Assembly: GCA_014529385.2 (NCBI GenBank)
Contig: CM043968.1
Coordinates: forward strand, 23,656,513 to 23,716,512
From: Adiantum capillus-veneris
Lineage: Eukaryota; Streptophyta; Polypodiopsida; Polypodiales; Pteridaceae
DNA: 60,000 nt
Direction: 5' to 3'
The position numbers and the translations under genes were made by a program. Below are positions 50,601-60,000 of the stretch, in pieces. Position 1 is the stretch's first letter, and each line of letters begins with the position of its first letter. The notes under the pieces were generated by a model. The model saw only the letters and a program-made list of their open reading frames with translations, did no database searches and had not been told where the DNA came from.

Positions 50601-51894
50601 CTTTTGCTCCCACTTGTCGTATGACTACTGTCTGTTTCTATGTGCATTGGCAGCTCATTTTGGTTGGGATGTACATCAATCAGACATTGTTACTGCTTTC
50701 TTGAATGGTGACATATTTGAGGAAGTTTATGTAATGCAGCCTCGTGGTTTTGTCATAAAAGGACAAGAGGACAAAGTGTGCAGATGTAAGAAGGCTTTGT
50801 ATGGGTTGAAGAAATCTCCTCGTGCTTGGTATGAGAAAGCTGACACTCATTTGGTTAAACGAGGCTTTCGTAACAGTCCAACAGAAAGCACATTGTATGT
50901 AAAGCGTGAGGATGATGTACTTCTCATTGTGGTTCTTTATGTCGATGATTTGCTGATCACTGGACCAAATGAGAGACATATTGCTGAATTTAAGGCTGAT
51001 TTGAATGCTACGTTCAAGATGAAAGATTTGGGACTATTGCGTCATTACTTGGGTATACAGTTTAAGCAGTGTGATGGTGGTATTACCTTGTGTCAGAAAA
51101 GTTACTTAGAGACATTGCTATGTAAGTTTGGACTTGAGGATTGCAAACCTATTGCCACTTCCATGGAAACAGGTTTGAAGTTGAGTCTACATGATGCTGG
51201 TGATCCTGCTGATGTCACTCTTTACCAAACTGCTATTGGCTGCCTCATTTATGTATGCAACACGAGGCCGGATATTTAGTTTGCAGTCTCACAGGTCAGC
51301 AGATTTATGCATAGCCCAGGGTCTAAGCATTGGCAGGCTGACAAGAGGATTTTTCGCTACCTTAGTGACACTTTACATCTTGGCTTGTTTTATCTGAAGG
51401 GGGGATCATTGCCGCCAGAATTACATGCTTTTTCAAACTCAGATTGGGCTGGTTGTTTTGACACGCGAGTGCCCACAAGTGTTTTTTGTTTCATGCTTGG
51501 CAGTTCATGTATATCATGGTTGAGCAAGAAGCAACCTACTGTGGCAACTTCGAGTTGTGAGGCTGAGTACAGGGAAGTCTTCACAGCTACGGTTGAGTGT
51601 GTATGGATCAGATGCCTTATGGCTGATTTGGGTGTTGGACAGGACACTGCCAACACTATCTACACTGACAGTCAGAGCGCATTGGCAGTTGCGAGGAACC
51701 CAATTTTTCATGCTCGCACAAAGCACATTGAGGTGCATTACCACTATGTGAGGGAGAGGCTCTCAGTAGGAGAGATCAGCTTGGATTATGTGCCAACACA
51801 GGACAACCTTGCAGATCTTTTCACAAAGGCACTGTCTCGTGAGAAGCTTGAAGCTTTCCGCAAAGCTTTGGGCTTACTCCCCTTTGTGGGATGA
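47612..51894 (+). pseudogene. Copia family 1 gag-pol polyprotein (decayed)
   Basis: Starts MADNNNTDVFKMFVAED. Order: gag (UBN2), zinc knuckle CHYCKANDHLIKTC, protease (NSGATKHIT, with Asn in place of the catalytic Asp seen in the sister copy's DSGSTKHIT), pre-integrase LWHARFGHLNFASFL, integrase (DRGGEYMSHEF, PYTPQQNGVAERKN), RT (FLNGDIFEEVYV, YVDDLLITG), RNase H (SDWAGCFDTR, SSCEAEYR). Premature stops: TAG about 47744, TAG about 49312, TAG about 51277. Frame changes near 48440, 49415, 50045 and 50630. The sister copy shows the undamaged codon at each stop. Confidence 0.93.
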
Positions 51895-51969
51895 TCCTAT
51901 CCTCAGGGCATGACACTTCCCTTTACTCATGTGCCAGCTCTCGTTCACTGCATCACTCCAAGGGGGATT

Positions 51970-52195
51970 TGTTACCATATACATGTGGTAGTGATGTGTG
52001 TGAACACACTAGGACCGTCGGGGCATTTTTTCCCTCTTTAGGAGGTTTTTCCCCCGTGCATTGTATATACGCCCATCACTCTAGGGCTATCTATCTTTCC
52101 ATTGCACACTAAGTAACATACTCTCGATTGTGTGCCTTGAGCGTCCTTCGTCTTCTCCAAGCTGTGTGTTTTTCTCTGCAACCCTAATTCCAACA
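51970..52195 (+). repeat. Copia family 1 (+) 3' LTR
   Basis: 226 bases, ends AATTCCAACA. Preceded by the polypurine tract. Confidence 0.93.
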
Positions 52196-52719
52196 CAAGC
52201 ACCTTAGTCATCAAGCGCAACAAGCACCTTAGTCATCAAGCACGACAAGCACCTCAAGCTTGGGCCGAGTTCCCACCTCAAGATCACCCCTAGCTTACCT
52301 AAGGTCAAAAGACTTTTTAACACTAACCTTTGGAGGTCTTTAATGAAGCTAGCCCTAGGGTATTTAAGCTCCATTAGGATTGTTCTTTGATAAACCATCT
52401 CCCGTTTGGACCCATTACCTTTGGTCCCGTGCTGAGATGCATCTAAAGCACATACCTATATTCTAACTCTTGTTCCCGTTTATTCTCCCACATTAAATGA
52501 TCAGTTTAATATGAGAAAATAATTTGGGTTGGTTAGGTATTAGTTTTGATGACATGATTAGAATAGCATAATAGCATAGTAATGATGATGAAGAAGATGT
52601 CAAGCTTAAGCATTGAAGCATGGCTCTTGGTTGGATTTGCATTCCATAGCCAAGAGTGTTGGTGTAGGCTCTCAACTTCTCACAACAAGCTTGGAGAAGG
52701 AGATGAAGTTCTTGCACTT

Positions 52720-53060
52720 ACCCTACGACATCTTTCCAAGATGGATGGCTAATCCATATGGTGCTTGTGAGACATAGCTACCGCAAGTATGTCTGCTCTT
52801 TAGTCTTTCATTCTCCCAGGTAGAGTAACAAATTCTACTTGGTGTTTGAGAGACGTTATCATCCCAAACATGATTCTAAGCATACATACAATTTAAATTA
52901 ATGCACAATAAAAAGAGAACTAGTCTTATAAGACAAAAACATGATCATTTGAAATAAATTTGTACATTTGCTTACTCTATGTAGCATTGTAAGCATTGAT
53001 AAGGTTCGTACTATCCTTAAGTTGTATTCCTTGCATCCATCTACCATCTTCAAAAGGATA
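52720..53060. other. No gene seen
   Basis: AT-rich sequence between the end of E1 homology and the first gypsy remnant. Confidence 0.4.
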
Positions 53061-53084
53061 ATTTTTTAACTTAATAAAATACCG

Positions 53085-54950
53085 TCAGATAGTCTTATCA
53101 TGTTGTAGTACCTTGTCTTCATGCCGAAGGATAGCTTCGAGTTGTAGCGCTTCTTCTTGGTTTTTGATTTTGGGAGGGTCTTCAATAATTTGTTCACTTG
53201 GTGACTCTCCTTTGTAGGGCTTAAGTAGGCTCACATGAAAAGTATTGTGTATGAGCCAATGCTTGGGCAACTTGAGTTGATAAGCCATCTCATTGATGGG
53301 TTTCAATATTTGGAAAGGACCATAGTATCTTTTTGCTAGTTTAGCATAATACTTTTGATGGCCTGTAGGATTTTTTTCCATCGTTTGCCTCAATCAATCC
53401 TTAGAAAACTTAAGTAAGACCCAATCATTTTATTTGAACGTTAAGGCCCTTTTGTGCATGTCAACAACAGCTTTTTGTTTTTGTTGAGAGATAAATATAG
53501 CCTTCTTAATCTTTTGAAAAGATTCTTGTAGGCCATGGCTATACTCATCGGCAGTGAAGATCTTCCCATGTACTTTAAGTAGCAAGGTACTTTTAGGTTT
53601 TTCCTCAATTATTTCAAAAGGTGCTTTTCTTGTAGAAGTATGTATAGTATTATTGTACGCATACTCTACAAGAGGTAAGTATTTTTCCCATTGTGAGCGT
53701 TGATCTACTTTGATAACATAAGTCTTTAGTAGATCGAGTATCGTAAGATTGGCAATCTCACTTTGGCCATCCGGTTTGTGTGTGATCGGCCAAAGAGAAA
53801 TTCAATCTTGTTCTTAGATTTTCAAAGAGACCTTTCTAAAAATTACTGGTCATTCTAGGGTCTCTATCTGACACAATGGATGTTGGCAATCCATGGTGTT
53901 TGAAAATCTATGATATGAAGAGAATTGCCATTTGGTGTGCCTTAATAGTCTTTTTGACAAGAATAAAGTTTGCTTGCTGGGATTGGCAATGGCTGGAGTA
54001 ATCCAAGTCGTTTCCCTCGATCATACTTGGTCTTTTGGCATACCACACAATTTGAAACATACTCTTGTATGTCCACTTTCATGGGAGGCCAATAGAAATA
54101 CGTCTCTACTGCTTGGAGAGTAGGTTGAATGCCTCTATGCCCCGCATAGGGAGGAGCATGGGATTCATACGTGACTTTCTCACGAAGGGAGTGGCTAACA
54201 CATAGCCTATTGCCATGGAGAAGATAACATCCTGCAAGGTGAATGGTTTCTCTTTCTTCCCCAAGCAAGGGATGAAATTATGTCTCTAAAGTCAGGGTCA
54301 GTAACATACTCATCTATCATAGAAGATAGATAATTATGAGTTTCTATAGACACCGCATTAACTTTTGTCGTCATGAAAGTGGATCGGCCACTTGATTGTG
54401 CTTACCAGCAATTAAGCAATATGGAAATTGAATTGCAAAAAAAAAATTTGCCCACCTCATTTTTTTGTCAGAAAGCTTGGTTTGCATCATGAAGTACTTG
54501 AGACTTTGATGGTCTATTCGTAAAATGAATGGAGTCCCCAATAAATAGCACTTCCATCATGTGTCTAGGACATGTAGAACAACTAAAAGCTCTTTCTCAT
54601 AAATACCTAAGACGCATTTATCTGTGTTGAGCCTTCAACTTTCATATGCTATGGCATGCCTTTCTTGAAGCAAGACTGCTCCAAGGAAATCACAACAAGA
54701 ATCACATTGGACCTCAGATGGCTTTGAGAGATCCAGCATCATAAGGATTGGTTGGGAGGTAAGCTTCTCTTCGAACTTGTCAAAAGCATTTTGCTCCTTA
54801 GCAGTCCATGAATACTTAACGTTCTTCTTTGTTAAGTCATGTAATGGTCCTGCTATTTTAGAAAATTTAGCTATGAAGCGTTGAGACGGTCTAGGATAGG
54901 CAACAAGAGAGGTGACCTCTAAACACCCCTCAAGGCCCCCGTGCTGCTCA
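53085..54950 (-). pseudogene. Ty3/gypsy pol remnant 1
   Basis: Read right to left. RT/RNase H junction at 54935-54660 (FIAKFSKIAGPLHDLTKKNVKYSWT, CDSCCDFLGAVLLQERHAIAYES). RNase H tail about 54640-54300. Integrase zinc finger 54180-53980 (SHAPPYAGHRGIQPTL … YVSNCVVCQKTK, the HHCC signature). Integrase core about 53930-53520. C-terminal GPFQILKPINEMAYQLKLP and FHVSLLKPY at 53340-53220, the plant gypsy post-integrase motif. Stops and shifts break it into pieces. The RT palm is absent; sequence above about 54920 is unrelated, so the 5' half is lost or displaced. Confidence 0.85.
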
Positions 54951-55285
54951 ATTGGGGCTGGGGCAACCACAAGCACAACACAACAACAAACCCATAGCCA
55001 AACCCAAACAAAATAGAGGCACCACCTAGTTATGATATGCGAAGTAGGACGCAAGAGAGATTTTGTCACAACCAAGAAGATGTGCCACAAAACACACACA
55101 AGCAACCTCACACCAAGAGACACACAAAATGGACCAGAGAGAGCTAGAGCAAAAGGAAGAGAGAGAGAGGAATGGAACTTGCATAAGACCTTGTTTGTGA
55201 CTTGCAAATGGAGATGGTTCGTTATGATGCTATCGTAGAGCTTGTACAAAGCTAACTCAATGCTTAGTGAATGCTAAACATTGCC

Positions 55286-55287
<2 letters not shown>

Positions 55288-55376
<89 letters not shown>
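55288..55376. repeat. (CA)n of about 89 bases
   Basis: Perfect CA repeat. Confidence 0.97.
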
Positions 55377-55378
<2 letters not shown>

Positions 55379-55786
55379 TCTTAGGGTGTGGGAGACCTCT
55401 CACCACAATACCCTCTTACAATGGACACAAAATTGGCAATGAAAACACCCTAAAACACTTTCTAAAACAAGATCAAATGATAGAAACTCAAAATACACAA
55501 GTCACCTTGAATTCACCAAACCGTATTGCACAAGTGGAAGGACGAAGATTTGAACGTCAAACCACGCCTTTGATGCACCAAACCTCAATTTATTGATGAT
55601 GGAGGAACATATACAATAGTGGTTTTGAGAGAATGATCTCACACTCTCTCACTCGCAATGTGTAGCTTGAAAGCTTCTCTCACACCAAAAGTGAAGCTCA
55701 CAAAGTGGTTGCTATGCCTAAGTCTCTCCTCCCGCATAGAGTGTTGGGGTGTTATATTGGATGTTGTTTTACAAGAAGGAGAGGGG

Positions 55787-55798
55787 CCTATTTATAGG
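55787..55798 (-). promoter_or_regulatory. TATA box-like site, possible LTR promoter
   Basis: CCTATAAATAGG, a palindrome, in a purine/pyrimidine context common in plant LTR promoters. It sits upstream on the same strand as gypsy remnant 1. Which element it belongs to is not established. Confidence 0.35.
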
Positions 55799-55965
55799 TT
55801 GGAGACCCCTCATTAAGATTATTGGAAATCCTAATTTACATGCTAACAAATCAGGATTATGATTTTTTTTTAATATTAAAACATTGCGGGCCTTCTTTGT
55901 CTGCTTGAGTCATGGATGTGGGCTCAAAAGAGAGCATTATTGATGGTAGACAAGGTGAAAGTAGA

Positions 55966-55972
<7 letters not shown>

Positions 55973-56044
<72 letters not shown>
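55973..56044. repeat. (GA)n of about 72 bases
   Basis: Perfect GA repeat. A (GT)n run of about 24 bases follows at 56576-56599. Confidence 0.95.
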
Positions 56045-56047
<3 letters not shown>

Positions 56048-57950
56048 ACTATGTACATGTCTTGAAGTGAGGCGTCTTCTATGGTTAGGTCAATGGCTAT
56101 TTTTTGTTAGTATGTTAGTGGTTAGTGTTAGTAATCACTAGAAAGTTAATGATATATTTACAATGGGTAGAATGAGGTGGATGGTTGAAGTAAGATGGTT
56201 GAATGAAGTGAGGAAATTCTTGTGATGGTGAAGCTTGAAGAAGGAGTTACTTGTGTAGGTTCTCAAAATGACTATTGATCCTCTTTGTCTTCTTCTCTTC
56301 TTTATGCCACCGCCGTCAAGGTTGATTAGCACGATGGTTGATGAGATCTCTCAATTTTTAAAGGTTAAGCATGGTTTACATGCTGAATTTTATGTATATA
56401 GAGAGAGGTAAGATGGAATTATACTTTGGAAGTAATAGAGAGAGGCATAGAGATGGTGTATGTACATGTAGAGCTCATATGAAAGCTATGGAAGAAAGAG
56501 GGGAGGTTAATGGTCAAGAAGGTGAGAGAAAACATGAAAGGTGCAGATTTTGAGTGAGAGATTGAGAGGAATGAGTGTGTGTGTGTGTGTGTGTGTGTAG
56601 AAGTGTGGAAAGAGGTGAGAGAAGACTGTGGGCTACTTGTGAGAAAAGTGGGTAGACTGGCGTCCAATCAAAAAGTCATACCTCACCAATGGTAGCTCCA
56701 AAAATTATGAAAATGTCTGAGGTGATTATTCAGCTCTTGATCCACATTTTGTTTTCTAACCATTGCTTCAACTTCGGAGTGGAGATGGATATAGAAAATC
56801 CCTCCAAAATGCCTATTTTTCTTCACAAAAAAGTCTTCAATGGCCCCCCTTTTGTTGAATTTGCATATGGCTCCAAAGGTGACCCCCTCCTTGCATGAGA
56901 GCATGACCTAATTGATTCTTAGGGGTTTGAAAATGTGCATGGTTATGGATTATGCATAAATATAATATATAGATATGATGGAAAAAAACAGGCTAGTATA
57001 TATAAACTATTCATGGAATCTAGAATAGTGTGGGTTATATATATATAAAAAATAAATATATGAAAATATAGGGAATCAAATGAAGAGGGCCCTCATTTGT
57101 TTTATTGATGTATATTTATTTACAAGAGGTAAGAAATAATACCTGTAGGAAATAGAAATTTAGTGAAATGCAACGACTGATGCTGAAAGGTATTTTTGAG
57201 GTTTTTTCTTAGGAGTGGATTCACACAAAAAATAAGAGAATCTTGCATGAAAATATTTTTATATGGAGTAAAGAGTAGGGAAAATGGTAAGAAAAGTTGT
57301 GATAATAGTGAGTGAATGTACATAGCATACACAGGCAAATAACGGACACCTAGGTAGAAATATTTAAATAAATATAAAAATAAATAAGAAAATTCCTAAT
57401 ATTTAGGCCCTATATACAATGAAATATTTACACACAAATGGGTCATAATATTTTTTATTTTTTTATTTTACTTACTTTTTTGGCTCAACTAACCCAATGA
57501 TTAGCTAGCTGAGGGTTTTAAGGAGATATGGGAGAAGTCCCCTAACTAACACACGCCTATGTATAATAAAAAGGTAGGGATAGCCGTAGTGTTTGGGTGA
57601 TTTTGGTAGGGTGAGGTAGTTAACTATGGCAATTTAGATAGCCAAAAAATGGCTATGACTAGCCCTCCCCCAGGATGATGGTATATTCATGTACCATCAT
57701 AAAGCATCTTTTCCAAAGAGAGTGCTTTTGAGTCCTTGACAAGATTCTCATCGTTTGGCCCCTTGGCATTTTGGCTCGAGCTACACTATGCTTCATGCAA
57801 CTTACATGAGAAAGTTGCCTTTGGACAGATCTTTGGTAGAAGGAAACTCAAATAGGGCTTCAGGCGATACCCATTTACCTTCCTAGAGTGCTCTTTACCA
57901 TTCAAGTGCATAAGGTGATAGTAACTTGAATTGAAAGCCTTCTTAAATAT
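56045..57950. other. No gene recognised
   Basis: AT-rich, with several GAGAGA and ATATAT patches and frames below 90 codons. It may include LTR sequence of gypsy remnant 2, whose coding end is at 57.96 kb, but no LTR boundary was found. Confidence 0.45.
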
Positions 57951-57959
57951 GTATGGCCC

Positions 57960-60000
57960 CTACCATCTGGTTTCAAACTTGTCATCAAAATGATTATCGA
58001 GTCGATTGTCATACCTTAGGACAAGCTCTCCTTCCTTGACGCCTTTGTCCTTGAGTTTCTTGTCAAGCTTCTCCTTCGCTTGTGTAGCTATCCTTTTGTA
58101 GCACTCATAAGCTGCTTCTCTTTTCCACTCAAGCTCCACTAGTGTAAGAAGCCGATCCATCCATACCTCTTTATCATCTTGTGCACCTTTGCTATGAAGT
58201 CGTATGGTTGGTATGTTGGGCTCCATAGACTACAAAGCCTCTTGACCATAGACCAAGTGAAATGGCGTGAACTCTGTTGCCTCCCTATATGTGGTTTGAT
58301 ATGCCCACAAGGCACCATCCAAGAAGTCATCCCACAACTTTGTCTTGTTTTGCACCATCTTCCTAATGATGCCTCCAAAGACACCATTAGAATTCTCCAC
58401 CAAACCATTTGATTGTGGCTAGTAGGGTGTGATATGACGATGTAGAATGTGAAGCTCTTCACAAACTTTTGTGAGTAAACCCCTTTTGAACCCTGGACCA
58501 TTATCAGAAACAATCTCAAGAGGTGTGCCAAATCTATAACAAATATTAGTGTAGACAAACCTGCTCACTGTTTTTCCATTTACCCTTGCCACACTTTGAG
58601 CCTCTACCCACCTATTCATGTAATCTACAACCACTACAATGTAGAGTTCACCATTTTTTGTTATAGGAAGAGGACCCATAGCATCAATGTCCCATTTTTC
58701 AAAGGGTCCATTTGCAAGCACGATCTACCTTGGACCATGAACCAATCTTTTATTTCCATTTACCTGATAGTTGTGACAACTTTTACACCAATGCTGGACA
58801 TCCACATGCAGGCTTGGCCAGACATACCCCGCAAGAAAAATCTTCTTCACAGTTAACTCTTGGGCAAAATGACCTCCACATGCTTCCTCATGCAAACCTT
58901 TTAGGATGGTTGGAATTTCGTTGATAGTCGGTACTCTTCTTCACACTTGATCCTTCCCTCTTTTATAGAAGGATCCTTCGAGGAAGAGATAGAAACTTGC
59001 CTTCTTCATGAGTCTTCTCTTCTAAGCTTTTGTGAAGTCTTGTGGAAATTCGCCCTCCAAAATGTAGCCAATAATGGGAGCCAATGACTCCAATCCCTGG
59101 TATCTTGGTTGCTTGACAGCTGCTGCCACCATGATGACCTGCACATCTTTCTCAACACATGTAACTGCTTGTTGTGCAAGTAAATTGGCATCTTCATTTT
59201 CTTTCCTAGGAATATGATATAGTTGCACTTCTTCAAACTGATCAAACAAGCTATGAATGGCATGAACTTTTGTCCTTAGGCTTTCATTCTTGCATGCCCA
59301 AATGCCTAAGATTTGCTTCACAATGAGAAGTGCATCCCTCTTTACCATAAGATGTTGTATAGCTTGACTAATGCACATCTTCAAACCATGAAGTAGTGTG
59401 TCGTACTCTGCTTGATTGCTGCTAGTTGAACCTGGTAGATTGACCTTCTCTTTCATGACCACCTCTCCACTTGGGTTGAGCAATACTAGCCCTCCCCTTG
59501 CTTTTCTTGTGACTCATCAAAAAGCTCCATCAAAGAACAAGGTAAAAGAATCAGGAATACTTTTTGGTGGTGGCAATGGTAGGGTATTTACTTCAGGAAC
59601 CTTAATCTCCTTTTCATGCACCCTGTAAGTGAGAATCCCTGCCAATTGTGAACGCACAATATCTTCTACCTTGAAAGAGTATTGAAACTCTTGCAACTCC
59701 ATAATCCAGTTTGAGATTCTAGTACTAAGATTCATATGAGATGACACCCAAGGGAACAAATTTTCTACAGTAAGAATTACAAAAGGTTTTGGCAGCAAGC
59801 AGGATCTAAACTTTCTCACCGCAAACATGAGAAAGCATCATGAGTTCTGCCTCTGTGTAGCCTCTCTCCAAGGCATTCATGACCCTACTAGCAAAATAGA
59901 TGGGTCGCATCCTCATACTGTGGGGATATTGTTGTCAAAACAACAGCAATTGTTCTTTCCCAACACTAGAGCTAACAAAGAATGTGTACTCCCAACAAGG
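57960..60000 (-). pseudogene. Ty3/gypsy pol remnant 2, running off the window
   Basis: Read right to left. RT/connection region 59828-59600 (FRSCLLPKPFVILTVENLFPWVSSHMNLSTRISNW in part), then DSFTLFFDGAF opening an extra RNase H domain (NPSGEVVMKEK, NQAEYDTLLHGLKMC, HIPRKENEDANLLAQQA, 59480-59100). Then an integrase zinc-finger region about 58900-58750, and the core at 58721-58419 (KWDIDAMGPLPITKNGELYIVVVVDYMNRWVEA; SDNGPGF). Integrase tail 58226-57960 (KREAAYECYKRIATQAKEKLDKKL … ELVLRYDNRLDNHFDDKFETRW). Several one-base shifts and stops. The tandem RNase H plus FFDGA motif marks a distinct plant gypsy lineage from remnant 1. Confidence 0.85.

Larger units (their letters stand above)
47024..52195 (+). 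mobile_element. Ty1/copia family 1, plus-strand copy (decayed)
   Basis: LTRs 47024-47250 and 51970-52195, TGTTACC…CCAACA. Flanks CAAGT (47019-47023) and CAAGC (52196-52200) are a probable 5-base duplication. PBS ATTGGTATTAGAGCAGG at 47251-47267 pairs with initiator tRNA-Met as in other copia elements; a polypurine tract CCAAGGGGGGATT precedes the 3' LTR. Total 5.17 kb without insertions, so it serves as the reference for the nested minus-strand copy. Confidence 0.95.
42187..52554. mobile_element. E2: E-family unit inserted in E1, carrying two further elements
   Basis: Starts TGTAATGGAA, ends GATGACA. Flanks TGCTT (42182-42186) and TGATT (52555-52559) are a probable 5-base duplication with one change. 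Subtracting element D and the plus-strand copia (with their duplications) leaves about 1.59 kb, near E0's length. E2's own sequence is at 42187-42475, 46071-47023 and 52196-52554. Confidence 0.85.
41718..52719. mobile_element. E1: E-family unit split by E2
   Basis: Left part 41718-42186 begins TGTAATGGAA. Right part resumes at about 52560 (AGAATAGCATAATAGCATAG…) and stops matching near 52719, before the E-family end, so E1 is 3'-truncated. All between belongs to E2 and its passengers. Confidence 0.75.

Noticed and set aside
42187-52554. One large LTR retrotransposon with 41.7 and 52.5 kb ends as LTRs
   Set aside because: The outer parts are complementary halves of a single E unit rather than two full LTRs, and two inner elements have their own target duplications.
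55288-55376. His-Thr repeat ORF
   Set aside because: Translation of a perfect (CA)n tract.

Overview
The window is plant nuclear DNA, most probably from a fern or other large-genome land plant. Evidence for this: spliceosomal GT-AG introns; a decayed pentatricopeptide (PPR) gene whose repeat wording resembles fern and lycophyte PPR families (recalled, not searched); abundant long (GA/CT)n tracts; and plant-type Ty1/copia, Ty3/gypsy, CACTA and PIF/Harbinger elements. No rRNA gene, intact tRNA gene or CRISPR array was seen.

Region 1 (1-13.9 kb) is the only stretch with a likely functional host gene. It holds an unidentified minus-strand ORF (32-1090), a PPR pseudogene (about 2.4-4.3 kb), one isolated good-looking exon (4638-4791), and a six-exon minus-strand gene for a single-RRM RNA-binding protein (10154 to 6316). 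All five RRM-gene splice junctions join in phase to give 336 codons, and three of its five introns carry microsatellites. A cluster of ACGT-core sites lies upstream of it. Tandem repeats and a tRNA-like segment follow.

Region 2 (14.2-18.6 kb) is a PIF/Harbinger element: a Myb/SANT-like ORF1 on plus and a DDE transposase on minus, convergent and both broken by small lesions.

Region 3 (19.7-41 kb) starts with two direct copies of a 2.6 kb repeat (R) flanking minus-strand reverse-transcriptase ORFs that look Penelope-like. The second R copy was split by a Ty1/copia element (26143-39775, TSD CATCT/CATCC). That copia was itself hit by a 6.7 kb CACTA transposon (28975-35721, TSD AGG) and by a 1.7 kb LTR-like insertion, E0 (35878-37592, TSD TGCTT).

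Region 4 (41.7-52.7 kb) is a second nest. An E-family unit (E1) was entered by another E unit (E2). E2 was then entered by a short, deleted copia-like element D (42476-46070, TSD CTTGT) and by a decayed plus-strand copy of the same copia family (47024-52195, TSD CAAGT/CAAGC). Comparing the two copia copies shows that premature stops arose by C-to-T change in CG or CHG contexts.

Region 5 (53-60 kb) holds two minus-strand Ty3/gypsy remnants, the second running off the window, separated by microsatellites and unassigned sequence.

Apart from the RRM gene, nearly everything recognisable belongs to transposable elements. The order of nested insertions can be read from target-site duplications and from the uninterrupted sister copies present in the same window.
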